Assembly: GCF_022201045.2 (NCBI RefSeq)
Contig: NC_068557.1
Span: 4,712,001 to 4,776,000, forward strand
DNA: 64,000 nucleotides
Direction: 5' to 3'
Origin: Citrus sinensis
Lineage: Eukaryota > Streptophyta > Magnoliopsida > Sapindales > Rutaceae
Every line of letters starts with the position of its first letter. Positions within the stretch are counted from its first letter, which is position 1. Positions 38,767 through 51,260 of this stretch are shown in pieces. Under the pieces are notes generated by a model. That model was given only the letters and a program-made list of their open reading frames with translations, made no database searches and was not told the DNA's origin. The position numbers were made by a program, and so were the translations under genes.

Positions 38767-39730
38767 GCTTCTCCTCTGTCTCCACGAGGATTGAATTTGC
38801 GCCAAAATCAATAATGTCCCAATCCTCAACGTCAATTGCTGGTTATTTATGCCATTTTTAATTTCAAAAGTCAAACAATTGCTGCTACTGACCGTGTAAT
38901 TTATGCTGTTTACTTATGAATAATAATTTGTGGTATTAATCTTCAATCACGTATGGGTATCAATTTTTTAAAACAATCTTTTGTTTTCTCGCTTTCTTCG
39001 TTGTCCTTACCTACCCGTAAAGACGGCGACAGCGTCTACCAAACCAAGCTACGATATTGGTCTTCGAGAGTAAAAGATTGTCAACAAAAGTGTTCTCTAC
39101 GGCGCCGTAAAATTTGTCCATTTTCTACTTTTAATAATAATAGTTTTTTTTTAATAATTATATTTACAACTTAACTTTGTTAGGAACCGAATTAGAAATC
39201 TAGTTTGTTAAAATTAATTTAATAATAATTTTAACATAATAAATCACAACTTCAACTTGTATGACATTTTAATTAGATTCACCGAGCCTGAACTTGAATT
39301 CTTCAGCTCAAATAATTCTTATATCATGATAGGACATCGCGGACCCGATTGTCAACTCTATATAATTTTTTTTTTTTTTGGGAATTTTGTTTAGGACTTG
39401 GAAAGGCTGATGCACAGTATTAGTAATTTTCCTAATTGAAAGACTACTGCCAGAGATTGGCTGCCATGGGCAATAACATAGAGATCAAGAAACTTTCCCA
39501 TAAAAAATTACAGCACATTATATCATCATAATCAAATGATTCTACAGTTATTAAAAAAAAAAAAATGATTCTACAGGAAGATGGGTGAATGTACCGAAGA
39601 GAGAATATTATTGGTGTCACTAGCTAGACACAAATTATCTGGGTACAAATACAATAAAACATAAAATACCATTCCAAAAATTTAAAAGAAAAAAATATTC
39701 AAGTATGAAATTAAAACAATAAAATAAGAA
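38767..39730. other. Intergenic region between the IspE start and the LTPG stop
   Basis: Contains the IspE 5' UTR and promoter (left) and the LTPG 3' UTR (right). AT-rich with poly-T/poly-A runs at about 39368 and 39551. No other gene or identified transposon was seen. Confidence 0.6.
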
Positions 39731-41659
39731 TTAAATCAGAGATGCAACTGCTAAGCCAACAAGGAGGGCCAGAACGGAGCCTGCGTTGCCTGATGCTGCA
39801 TTGTCATTATTTCCATTTGAAGGGCTGGCAGCTAAACCGGACGGCGGTTGAGTACCTTCATCATTTAATTTGTATCGTTATGTTTCAAATGATTAGTAGC
39901 AATTGTTATACAAACAAACATATATATAAATGGGAGCCCCTACGTTACGTTACGTACGCCACGCACAACAACAGTAGCGGGTTCCATCATAGATATTGTT
40001 GCTGTGTGTGGATGTACGTTACGATAATCGTAACGTACATCCACACACAGCAACAATATCTATGATGGAACCCGCTACTGTTGTTGTGCGTGGCGTACGT
40101 TACGATTAACGTAACATAGCACTGACCATAAATAAATAAGAGTTTTGTTTTAATGCGGACGTCCGTACTTTTTATATAGTATGAACACATTTTTTATATT
40201 GTTATAAAATAAAATTTTTACGTTTGTGCTACACATCTCAAATTTTTTATTCTAAAAAGTTATTTCAAATGATGTGTCATTAATTGAGTGGTTGATAATT
40301 CTTTACAAGATCCAAGTGAATTAATTATATTATCTCACAAACAAATTGATAAATGACACATCATTTGGGATAACTTTTTAAGATAAAAAATTTAAGATGT
40401 GTAGCATTACTCTTTTCCAATATCAAATCTTTTTACATAATTGTGGTTCAAAAATAAATAAATAGAGTCCCTTCCCTAGAATACATGTGGTGTATGAAGA
40501 AATTGTAATAAATACCTGGTGACGCGGGCCCTGGGCTTCCTGTTGGAGCTTCAATCGGAACTCCAGCCACTGTAAAAAAAACACAACATGCACTTAAAAG
40601 TTATAACAAAATTAACCCAAGTTTCGACCCAATGTCGGCCCATTATAAATTTCGTGAATTTAATGCATTTATTTATTTATTTCCATCCGTTTGTAAAGAA
40701 AGCAGCAGTCCACGTGAGTTGGTGAGACAATCAATAAAATCATTAATGTCCTTAAATTAGATTCCAATTTTTTCTCTTAAAAAAAAAATCCCAATTTTTT
40801 TCATGTGGTCCCCACAGAAATAGTAGCGTGGCCCATGACAGGTAAGCATACACAGCAGCGTGGCGCATTTATCACTATCATTGGCGTGGAGTGGGCAACG
40901 CAACCGCCGAGTCGGTTAGCCATTAATGATTTTTGAAAGCGTTACCCACGATATCACGGTAACCGTCATTACATACGCCGGGAAAATAATAATTATTATT
41001 GTTAAAATTTAGGAATAAAAATATATCATCTCTTCACCAAATAACATTTTCAGTTCACATTACTAAATTTTAAAAAAAAAAAAATCCATTTTAGTTCTAG
41101 TATCTATCTGAAAATTTTGTAGTTGAAAATTTTATTATGGTTTCTTTTTTCAATTTTGCAATTACGTGTATAATTTTGTGTGTTTTTATTTTTTAATTCT
41201 CATAATTTCTCCAAATAATAATAATAGAAAAGAAAGGGTGCACGTACAGGAGCAAAGATTAACCGGAGGGGTGGTGACGCCACAAACAGAAGGAAGCTTG
41301 AGAGCTCGAGTGATATCAATCTTGATTCCATACGTATTGTTCTTCCCGAGAAGCTGGCACAAACAAATGGGGTTGCTCTCAACCAAACCGGCCAGCTCCG
41401 GGCAGCACGGCTTGTCCGGCACCGTCACATTGCTTCCCTCCGTCACGTACGACAAGCAGTCCGACATGTTCAGTACCTTCATCAAACAGTCGTCCTCGGG
41501 CGAGGGTGACGGCCCGAAGGCCATATATGGCCCCGGCGCCAACGCCTGGCCTGACGAAGAGCCGATACAAGAAACCATTATTAAGAAGAAAGCAGCGGCG
41601 GCGGCGGCTGCGGTTGCTGCTGCGCTGCGGTTTCCCTTTCCCATATTGGCGAATGACAA
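39731..41659 (-). CDS. GPI-anchored non-specific lipid transfer protein (LTPG-like)
   Basis: Exons 41248-41659, 40516-40569 and 39731-39855 give 196 aa. The N-terminus is a signal peptide with an Ala-rich core (AAATAAAAAAAFFLIMVSC). The eight-cysteine motif is complete: Cys58, Cys68, Cys85-Cys86, Cys99-x-Cys101, Cys126 and Cys136, in the order C-C-CC-CxC-C-C. A Pro/Ser/Gly-rich linker (VPIEAPTGSPGPASP) follows. The C-terminus (SGNAGSVLALLVGLAVASLI) has small residues then a hydrophobic tail, as for GPI attachment. Such proteins sit on the outer plasma membrane or wall and export cuticular wax and suberin lipids. The donor CT|GTACGT and both acceptors preserve frame. A second in-frame ATG at 41644 (MGKGNRS) is an equally good start. 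Intron 2 carries a perfect hairpin and a MITE. Confidence 0.92.
39952..40100. repeat. Perfect inverted repeat (73-bp arms, 3-nt loop) in LTPG intron 2
   Basis: Arm 39952-40024 is exactly the reverse complement of 40028-40100, separated by TAA. Outside the arms similarity continues only weakly (CGTTACGTT against AACGTAAC). Both strands therefore encode the same chance peptide. No target duplication was defined. Confidence 0.95.
40228..40405. mobile_element. MITE with about 54-bp terminal inverted repeats in LTPG intron 2
   Basis: The left end GCTACACATCTCAAATTTTT is mirrored by the right end AAAAATTTAAGATGTGTAGC. The inverted match extends about 54 bp each side (AATGATGTGTCATT inner edge) with a handful of mismatches. 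Length is 178 bp. The family and target duplication are not clear; the flanks suggest that the true ends may lie a few bases further out. Confidence 0.8.
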
Positions 41660-44019
41660 ATATTTAAGTTAACTATTGCTGAGGTTTTGTGAAGTGTTGT
41701 TATATTGTGGCGATTCCGGTGAAGTGCGTGAGTGGGAAAAGAAAGGGCAAGCACAGAGACAACTTCTTGCCAGCAGGCGTTAATAAATAAGGGGGCAACT
41801 ACTAACCAATTTGTTATATTTTTCATTTTTTTTTTCAAATTTCTTTTTTTTCATTAATTTTGTATACTTCCATTAACTTAACGTGAGCATATATATAAAC
41901 CAATAATATGTTAAAGGGTGGTCATAAATCATAACATTATGAGGGCTAACCTTGATCAACGCATTGATGATGAGTGCATACTAAATAAGGACTTTGGCAC
42001 ATATACCCCAAATAAATGAGAAACTAGCTCATAAACCCAATATGTATCATTAAAAGAATCATGATACAAAAAAGGGCGATGTTAACATTTTATGCACATT
42101 AAATACTATCAACCACTTTCTAGCCTAATTGTTGACACATCATTGCTTCATAATTAAATCAGGGGTTCAAGTTTTTCAATATATTCCTGAGAGAAAAATT
42201 TCTTATAATTTAAGAGTAAGTCTGTCTGTCCATCTTCGTTTGGAGCACGTTTATGGGCTGGGTTTTAGGTGGATTATGTTAAACGCACGTCTAGACATAA
42301 TTCGAACAGATCATTTGCGGGGGTGGGCTTCATAGTGTAGTCATGTTTTGACAGATTTCTTTACTGATAAATTTATTGTTTCTCCAAATGTTCGACAAGT
42401 GGCCTAGAAGCACAGGGTAATATGTTTTCAAGGCATTAATTATTCAAGTGTAATGTAAATATATAGTTGTAGCGAGCACGTTATATATGGAGGTCAAGAG
42501 TAACTTTTCTTATAGAAAAATTATGGTAGCAAATGAACATTTCTTATTTGAAGAAAAACTTGTACATATAGCAAAGGTTAAACGTACTTTTCAAACAAAT
42601 GTGGGGTAAAAGCTTATTTAGTTCCTATATTTTAAGATTAGTGTCCATTTAGTTCCTATATTTTTAAAAATATCTCGAAACATCCCTGCCGTTAAAGTAT
42701 TGATATCCCTACCGTTACTTTTTATTTCTTTTAGTTTACTTTTACAATATTACCCTTTTATAATAATTTTTTTATTAGGACATTAATAAAAATAATAATT
42801 AAATTATCAATTTAACCTTAAAAAAAAACATATATTAATTTTTTTGCAAGCACCATTTGCAGTTTTGCACACTTGGTAGATTGCATACAATTTTTGACAA
42901 TTAAAAATTAATATAATTTTTAGGGTTAAATTGGTAATTTAATTATTTTTTTTATTAATGTCCAAACAAAAAAATTATTATAAAAGGGTAATATTGTTAA
43001 AGTAAGCAAAAAGAAATAAAAAGTAACGATACGAGTATCAATACTTTAACGGCATGGATATTTCGAGACATTTTTAAAAATATAAGAACTAAATAAATAC
43101 TAATCTTAAAATATAAGGAGTAAATGAGCTTTTACCCACAAATATGTATATAGAAGATCATTTATTATTGGTAGCTAACAAATAAAGCTTGACTAGAAGT
43201 ATAAGTTTACACCCTGGCAATGCCCAACAATTTAGTATTTGTTTAGATCACGCAAATACACAAATATCACAAGAAAGTTCTATGTTCACATTACCGAATT
43301 TTCAATTATTTCACACCACGGCCATGGTAATGCTCGCTGGAGTATACCCACGCGTACTTCCTTGCTCTTTTAGTTAACAATTCAATAAATTACTTCAATA
43401 ATTAACCCTAAAAGGTTCACAATTCCTTTGAGAAGAAACAAAGTGATGATGAAGACAGCTGGACGGAGATCCATCAAATGGATCAAATTAGAGCCCGCAA
43501 GAATTTGTTCATCCGGTTGTGGACGGGGGAGTTGGAAGTTGAATCATACCTTTGATTATGATTTAAAAGTAGAAAGCATTTATTGCACTCTGTGATTGCA
43601 GACGTTGACAAGGACGTTAACATTTGTTTTGTTTGAGTACATTTGAATTTTCTTGTGGTATATATAGACAGAGGTGGCCGGTGGGCTTGTGCTGGTTTGA
43701 GTTTAAGGTCAATTCAAATCAAAAGCAATAAAGTTAGGTTTTAAACTAAACAAACCCCAAATTTTAGGAGAAATAAAAATAGAATTAATCGTTTTTTTTC
43801 TACCCAGTATGATTTAAAACAAAGAATGAAAGTAAAGTTAGAAAAACTATGCTGAACGATTTTTTTTTTTTTTTAATTTGTATCAGTAGTATTATTGTTA
43901 GCTGGTCTTATTTTGATTACATTCGCAAATCTCTATAGATTAATGTTTTGTTAAATGAGAAATGGGCCAAATGGAATTGGAAAGAAGTGATGGGACGCAT
44001 ACACATTATATACAATGCA
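41660..44019. other. Intergenic region with a Mutator-like MITE
   Basis: Contains the LTPG promoter on the left, a 534-bp long-TIR element (42604-43137) and otherwise AT-rich sequence with no recognised gene. Confidence 0.6.
42604..43137. mobile_element. Long-TIR (Mutator-like) MITE with 9-bp target duplication
   Basis: The outer ends are GGGTAAAAGCTTATTTAGTT and its near mirror ...AGCTTTTACCC. The inverted arms run about 220 bp each with about 10 percent mismatches, around a short unique centre (about 42840-42900). It is flanked by ACAAATGTG (42595-42603) and ACAAATATG (43138-43146), a 9-bp duplication with one change. Long TIRs and 9-bp TSDs fit the Mutator superfamily. No transposase is present. 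Confidence 0.85.
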
Positions 44020-44970
44020 TTAAAGTGAGATGACTCTAGTCCATGGTACCTCAGTATGATCAACCTGATCATTCTGAGAATCCAAACCCATCTTCGCCAG
44101 TCTAACCAAACTCCCAGTTGCCAATATCGCATTAGGGTTTATATCATGTAAAGACCTAGCGTACAAACTTCTACTTGCACAACAAGCAGCTTCATACAGC
44201 TCCTTATTCTTCTTATTCGAACCCAAAAGGCAATGCCCCAAAATCCTCAAAACCGGTTGCAACAGTTCCCAAGGCAATGGAATTCTCCCCTCTTTACTAA
44301 TCCCCACCTTTTGATTTATAGCTTCATCACCACCGTTTCCATCTTTACGCATATCTCCATCCTGGCCAGCCCAAGCTTGACAAAACTCGCAGAACTCAAT
44401 CTTGGATCCTACAGGCATTTGTGGGATCTTACTGTAATATAACTCCAACGCGACCCCAACAATTCTTGCTCTCCTTGTGGATCTCACCGTTCCGTGTGGC
44501 TCCAAGCTCGGAGATATCACCGCTAGGTTCAAATCCGTGGCGTTGTTCTTCGATGGCGCTTTGGATTCGTGATATATACTTGGGTGTGACAAATCGGGGA
44601 CGTTTACAGTCAGTGACTGTCCTTTGCGTGACGTGGTCTCGTGGGAGTAGAGGGCTAAGAGAACGGCCTCGAAACCGGCTAAGGGTTTACGAAGGGTGAC
44701 ACGGGAGAGGTAAACGCCGGCGATTATGGGGAGGAAACGGACGACGACCAGCTGCAGTTGCGGGTCGGATGATTGGAATGTGTCGTAGAGCCAGCGGCAG
44801 AGGTTGTCATCGCCGGCGCCGGAGTTTGGATGCCGGAGGAGGGCGGAGACTTGGGAGGAGATTTCGGGGTCGTAGAGAAGAGAGGACGCCGGGTTTTGAG
44901 AGGAAGGAGGGGTGTTGGTGAGGATACTTGAGAGGGATTTGTATGCTGTTTCTGCTTTCGTGTCTGACAT
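44020..44970 (-). CDS. Hyccin (FAM126) family protein
   Basis: A single exon of 316 aa starting at MSDTKAETAYKSLSSILTNT (ATG 44968-44970). An upstream in-frame ATG at 45075 adds 35 Phe/Lys-rich residues over a poly-A/T tract and is unlikely. Most of the protein matches the hyccin domain, with DDNLCRWLYDTFQSSDPQLQ, RFLPIIAGVYLSR, PLAGFEAVLLALYSHE and ISPSLEPHGTVRSTRRARIV. In animals hyccin joins EFR3 and TTC7 to hold PI4K-alpha at the plasma membrane. In plants HYC proteins are part of the equivalent PI4K-alpha-1 complex, so a role in plasma-membrane PI4P supply is inferred. The gene stands alone; nothing about its regulation is visible. Confidence 0.9.
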   Translation of the reverse strand: MSDTKAETAYKSLSSILTNTPPSSQNPASSLLYDPEISSQVSALLRHPNSGAGDDNLCRWLYDTFQSSDPQLQLVVVRFLPIIAGVYLSRVTLRKPLAGFEAVLLALYSHETTSRKGQSLTVNVPDLSHPSIYHESKAPSKNNATDLNLAVISPSLEPHGTVRSTRRARIVGVALELYYSKIPQMPVGSKIEFCEFCQAWAGQDGDMRKDGNGGDEAINQKVGISKEGRIPLPWELLQPVLRILGHCLLGSNKKNKELYEAACCASRSLYARSLHDINPNAILATGSLVRLAKMGLDSQNDQVDHTEVPWTRVISL

Positions 44971-46799
44971 TATTATTGTTTTTTTATAAAAAAAAAAAAA
45001 ATTAATTGCTTTTGCTTTAGAAGAACAAAGGAGATTAGGAATTATATAATTTACAAAACCAAATATATCATTCATTCATACGTTTTTAAATCATAAATTA
45101 GATTAGAGAGGAGATAATTGTGGAGACAAAATAGGATCCTTCTTTAATTTGTCAAATACAAATTAAGATCTGGAACTTAGCGAAGTTTATGGTGAGTATT
45201 GAATTAATGGAATTCGGTGCTCAGCTAAGTATAGCTGTTAATTATATTTTTATTTTTATTTTTTTAGGAAGACATTCTTATAGTTATTCTTTAAATGAAT
45301 TAGAATAATTTTATATTCTGAAAATAAATGTAATATTTATTTTTTGTTAAGAGCTTAATTTATTGTTATCTAGATTTGAATTTATTTTAATTAATTTCAG
45401 TTGTTTTAATGAGAGAATACAAGTGTATGTTTGTTGTGAAAAATTTTAATATACTCGTAAGCGCACGAATCTAGAAATAGAATAGTGGTAACAAGGTCGA
45501 ACCCACATGGATTGTTATAAATTGAAAAGTCTAATTTAAATCTAAAATTAATATTAATCCTAACCTAGTTGAACAAATTGAGTTTTTAAGGGAAATAAAA
45601 CTAATTAAAATAAGAAAATAATTAAAGCAAATGAAAATTCAATAAAACAAAAATTACCAAGATTTCAGAATCCACCATTGTTCCAACTAGTAATTATCTA
45701 ATTATTAATTAATCCTCAATTTTAGAGTGGTAATTCAAAATCAATCTATGTCATCTCATGGATATAACAATTAAATTCAATTAAAATTAATCTTGTGTAG
45801 GTTCTTTTTCTGTTTAATAGTATGTTATCTAAACATCCCACGTAAACATATTGAATATCAAATAGTTAAATTTTTTCTAAGCACTCTATGTAAACAATTT
45901 AATGAAATACATAAAATCAAAGATAATCATATATAGACTTCATATATCCGTGCATAGATTTAATCGAATATTAATCCTAACAATTAAATGTCCCCGAAGG
46001 ACTATATAAATATTATAAGTTCATGTATATGTCATGTAAGACTATATACAAATTTTCTTCTCCATATCTCCCAGAAGGAATTACAAAGTGAATATATATA
46101 AATAACACATAATTGTTTCCTTGAAAAATTTTTAAGGAAAAAATATGACAATCAAAAGTGTTTGAGTAATAAATGAGGTCATTAAAAAAAATGTTCTTTT
46201 TTTTATTTTAACAACTTCTTGACTTCGTTGGCTCATTGTTCTGTTTTCAACTTCTTAGACTTTTAGTGATAGATTTTTGCATGCTTATTTATATTAGATG
46301 ATTTTCAACAATAGTTTGATATGATAAAATATAGGAATGAGTTGTAAGTAGCATATATATGTATTTGAACTTTTAAATTGATCTCTATGTTTTTATTGAA
46401 TTCTTGATGAACATTTATTATTATTGTCTTGAATTACTAAAGTCTAATTAATATTCACATGTTTAAGACCATGAATAGTACTAAAGTATTTTTGTGTAAG
46501 AAATCAATCCCAAAAGGATTGTAAAAGATTATGATTTTCTTTTATGATCATCTCTCTGAAGGAGCTAAAAATTCATTTATAAGCTTGACGATAATTTCAA
46601 AAGCTCAATTAATTCTCTCATTTGAAATTAAGTGGAGAAAAAAAATAAAAGAAATAGGACATGGTTTTATACCGCACATATGCTCCTTTAGTAGCAAATC
46701 AAGAGTACCAATATAAATTAATGTATATTTTCTTTTATTAAAAGAAAAAGTATGAATTTTTGATTCAAAAGAAAATAATGACTATAGATCTTATTACAA
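44971..46799. other. Intergenic AT-rich region upstream of the hyccin gene
   Basis: Contains the hyccin promoter. At about 45465-46130 there is a block with 'AAGGTCGAACCCACATGGAT' followed by A-rich sequence, a phrase I associate with repeated plant intergenic DNA. No domains were seen and it is left unclassified. The last part may belong to the decayed copia element that follows. Confidence 0.4.
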
Positions 46800-49700
46800 G
46801 AAATCACAATATTGATGATGGACTAGAAGTTCAAATCCAAAATCTTCACAAATTTAGCTCAGTAAATTTGCTATGTAAGCTTAATAATTTTGTGAAAGTT
46901 CTCTTACGATTAGAGGAAGCGGAAGCAAAGTGATTTACACTTGGTGAAAAATGAAGATGGATGTTTGGTGGATAGTACAACAATGCACACAATTCTACGA
47001 AATAAAAGATATTTCCACAATTTAATATTAGCTAAGGTTAATGTTAATACAATATCTGGTTCTACTAATCTAATGGAAGGCTCTGGAAGAGCTAATATTA
47101 TGTTATTAAATGGTACAAAATTACAAATAAATGATGTTTTATATTCCAGCAAATCCAGCAGAAATTTACTTACTTTTAAGGATATTCATCAAAACGAATA
47201 TCAAATTGAAACATCTAGTGAAGGTAATTCTGAATTTCTTTGCATTACTTTTAACTATTTCATGCTAAAAGTATGTACTGGAAAAACTACATTCGCTTTC
47301 TTCTTGGCTGTATCATACAATTATAAGAACAGTAGAAATAAACTTTATAATGAACCAGAAGTTCTCTAATCCAAAGATTTTTAAACTTTGGTATGATCGA
47401 CTTAGGCATCCTGGATCAATCATGATGCGTCATATTATAAAAAATTCACATGGACATCAATTAAATAACCAGATGATTTTTTTATCAACTGAAAGTCCAT
47501 GTGTTGCTTGTTCTCAAGGGAAATTAATAATTCGACCATCTCCAATGAAAGTAATTCTCAAATCTCCTAAATTTTTAGAAAGAATCCAAGGAGATATATG
47601 TGACCTTATACACCCAAGTTGTGGACCATTTCATTATTTCTTGGTTTTAATAGATGCATCAACTAAATGGTCACATGTCTCTTTACTTTCTAGTTGTGGT
47701 GTTGCATTTGCTAGATTTTCTTGCTCAAATCATTAGATTAAGAGCACAATTTCATGATTTTCTTAATAAAAAGTTTAGACTTGATAACGCTGGTAAATTC
47801 ACATCTAAATCTTTTAATGATTATTACATGTTTATTGGAATTGATGTTGAGCATTCTGTTGCACACACTCATGCACAAAATGGTTTAGCTGAATCTTTAT
47901 TTAAAAGTTTATAATTAATTGCATGACCATTAAATTTTAGATCAAATTTTCCTTTTTTAATGTTGGGTACATACAATACTACATGTTGCATCATTAATTC
48001 ACATTCGGCCAAGTTTTTATCATACATATTCACCTTCACAACTTGTTTTTGGCCAACAGACAGATATTTCTCATTTGAAAATTTTTTGATGTGCTGTCCT
48101 AGTTGCTTCCCCACAAAGAAATAAAATGGGTTTGCAACGAAGACTTGGAATTTATGTTGGTTTCGATGCTCTATAATTAATTAGGTATCTTGAACCTTTA
48201 ACTGGAGATCTTTTTACTGCACGATTTGCAGATTTCCATTTTGGTGAACAAGTTTTCCCGTCATCAGGGGTAGAGAAGACAAAAACAAATGAATGACGAG
48301 AAATTACGTGGCATGCATCATCATTATCTCATCTTGATCCTCGTACAAATCAAAGTGAAATTAAAGTTCAAATGATCATTCATTTGTCAAATATTGCAAA
48401 TCAAATTCTTGATGCATTTACTGATTCAAGAAATATAACATAATCACATATTCCAACTGAAAATGCCCCAACACGTGTTGAGATCCATGAAGGATAACAC
48501 ACCAAAACTAACGAAAGTAAAGTACATTTGAAACATGGAAGGCCAATTGGCTCCAAAGACAAAATTCCTCGGAAGAGGAAAACACAGAAAAGTTACAAAA
48601 TGAAATTAGCACTCTTAAAGAGTCATTGCCCGCTAATCAAATAATATTCGTCCCATTGACCCAAAAGAAAAACATTTCCAACAACTAAGAAAGTATAAAT
48701 TTCTCCTGAAGAGAAACAAAATAATGAAATTATAATTGGTTTTTTTGGTATAAAAAAATCTTGGGATCAAAATGAAATAATTATTAATGATATTTTTTTA
48801 ATTTACTGTGCCTTTTAATAGCATAAATGATTATGAGGATCCTGACCTAAAAACTGTGGAAAAATATTGACATAGAAATGATTGGCCAAAGTGGAAAGAT
48901 ACTGTTCAAATAGAGTTAAATTCACTCGCGAAACTAAAGTATTCAGACTAGTAGTCCTGATGCTTGAAGATGTCAAACTTGTTGGTTATACGAGGGTATT
49001 CGTTAGAAAATGAAATGAGATAAATGAAATTGTGAGATATAAAGCAAGGTTAGTTGCACAAGATTTTTCTCAAAGACATGGCAGTGATTATGAGGAGACA
49101 CATTCTCCTGTTATAGATGCAATTACATTTCGATTTCTAATTAGTCTCGTAGCCTTTGAAGGGCTTGATGTGCGTCTCATGGATGTTGTGACTGTATATC
49201 TATATGGTTCTATTAATACAGATATTTATATGAAAATTCTCGAAGGACTTCAAATGCTAGAAGCAAACAAATTAAAACCTCGTAGTTTATATCCTTGTAT
49301 CGATTAAAACAGTATGGGCGTATGTGGTACAATCGCCTAAGCAACTATTTATTAAAAGAATTATATATAAATAATCCAATTTGTCCTTGTGTTTTTATTA
49401 AAAAAATCTGAAATTAGATTTGTAATAGTTGCATAATATGTTGATGATTTAAATCTCATTGGAACTCCTGTAGAGCTTTCAAAAATAACTTCTTGTTTGA
49501 AAAATAAATTTGAAATGAAAGATCTTGGAAAAACAAAATTTTGTCTTGACTTACAAATTGAGTATTTGCCAAGTGGAATACTTGTACATCAGTCAACATA
49601 CACTAAAAAAGTTTAAAGTGTTTTTATATGGATAAAGCTCATCCATTAAGTACTCCAATGGTGGTACAATTACTTAATGTGGAAAATGATCCATTCGTCC

Positions 49701-51010
49701 TAAAAAAGATGGTGAATCAATTCTTGGTCTTGAAGTACCATATTTAAGTGCAATTGATGCACTCATGTATCTAGCAAATTGTACTTGACCTAATGTTGCA
49801 TTTTCAGTTAATTTATTAGAAAAATATAGTTCTACACCAATTCATAGGAATTGGAATGGTGTAAAGCATATATTTGGCTATCTCTGTGGAACAATCGACA
49901 TGGGTGTATTTTATCCAAATGGATCAAAATCTCCACTAATTCGATATGCAGATGTTGGATATCTCTCTGATACACATAAAGCTCGATCTCAAATAGGTAA
50001 TTTATTTAGCTCTGGTAATAGTGTGTTGTATCATGGGGATCAATGAAACAAACAATGGTTGCAACATCTTTAAATCATTCAGAAATACTTGTTATTCATG
50101 AAGCAAGTCCTGAGTGCATTTGGTAAAGATCAATGGCACAACATATTCGAGAAACATGTGAATTGTCGTCAATTAAAAATAACCCCACAATAATATATGA
50201 GGATAATGCAGCATGCATTACTCAAATTAAAAGTGATTATGTAAAATGTGATAGGACCAAGCACATTTCACCCAAATTTATTTATACACATGAATTTCAA
50301 AAGAATGGTGATATGGATATTCAGCAAATATGCTCAAGTGATAATCTTGCAAATTTATTTACAAAATCCCTACCAATGATGACATTCAAAAAGTTGGTAC
50401 ACAAAATTAGGATGCGTCAGGTCAAAGATTTTTCTCCAAATCTTGAAGAATCTATGTCAAGATAAGGGGGAGTATACTTATTAGAGAAAATAATTTATTT
50501 TGGAGGAAATTTTATATGTTGTACTCTTTTTCCTCACTAGGTTTTTATCCCATAGGGTTTTTCCTAGTAAAGTTTTAATGAGGTAACTCTATATTTCCAA
50601 AATTATTCAAGACATCAATGAATAATGTACTTTTTTTCCGTTAATAATTTTTTTCCCTAAGGGTTTTTTTAGTAAATGTTTTAATGAGATATATTTTTTT
50701 GTAATGAACATCCAAGGGGGAGTGTTATGAATTTATTAAAATAAATGTGATTTCTTAGTTTTCCCACTATCTCCTATTAATAACCTTTAGCTTCCCTATA
50801 ACTCTTACTATCTCGCAGGAAATTGTGATCCATAATTTTTCCATTAATTTCACGAAGTAATTATGTAACTATAAAATGAAATCTATCTCTTTATTTTGTA
50901 CACACAATTGGAATGAATAAAATCATTCTATAATATAACGCTCTTTCATCTTACTCTTTATCTTATGTTGCTTCTTTATTTTGTGTTGCTAGCTAATAGC
51001 TTTTCTAACA
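46800..51010 (+). mobile_element. Decayed Ty1/copia retrotransposon with 3' LTR; 5' LTR not found
   Basis: Frames broken by stops and frameshifts carry copia domains in the correct order. These are a protease-like block (CLVDSTTMHT, about 46967), GAG-pre-integrase (LWYDRLRHPGSIMMRHI, about 47388) and integrase core pieces (FLVLIDASTKW; LDNAGKFTSKSFNDYY; HAQNGLAES). Reverse transcriptase follows (YKARLVAQDFSQRHGSDYEE at about 49035; YVDDLNLIGTP at about 49440), then RNase H (IIYEDNAACITQIKSDYVKC, about 50190). A purine tract AAGGGGGAG (50714-50722) precedes the 3' LTR. No frame is long enough to work. Order protease-integrase-RT-RNase H identifies copia rather than gypsy. Confidence 0.9.
50723..51010 (+). 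repeat. 3' LTR of the copia element
   Basis: Begins TGTTATGA directly after the polypurine tract and ends TTCTAACA, so it is bounded by TG...CA, length 288 bp. No second copy was seen upstream in the window, which suggests that the 5' end was lost. Confidence 0.65.
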
Positions 51011-51260
51011 TATTTTTGTTTAAGCAGAATGTGAAAAAAAACAGTTTATTTTTTTTTTAATTTTCTTAATCAAAGCGTATTTGTTTTCGGGTAAAAAAAA
51101 AAATATGTATAATGGATCAACAATGCTACTTTGGTAAAAAGATCCATATAAAATTTTGACAAAAGGCCCAAAAACTTACAAGAGAAACAATTACTAGTCA
51201 GAAAAATAAAAAAATATGCCATCTGCTGAATGGAGGATAGATACATTATCTATACTCTGA

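Noticed and set aside
38767-38874. Longer N-terminus for IspE starting at 38874
   Set aside because: The extension is unlike a transit peptide, whereas MAMASS at 38766 gives the usual family length.
39742-40190. Frames on both strands ending in the same peptide
   Set aside because: The identity is a direct result of the perfect palindrome and neither frame has gene support.
44233-44699. Plus-strand frames opposite the hyccin gene
   Set aside because: They are shadows of the conserved minus-strand coding sequence.
47869-48114. Minus-strand frame inside the copia element
   Set aside because: The plus strand carries the recognisable integrase, so the minus frame is chance.
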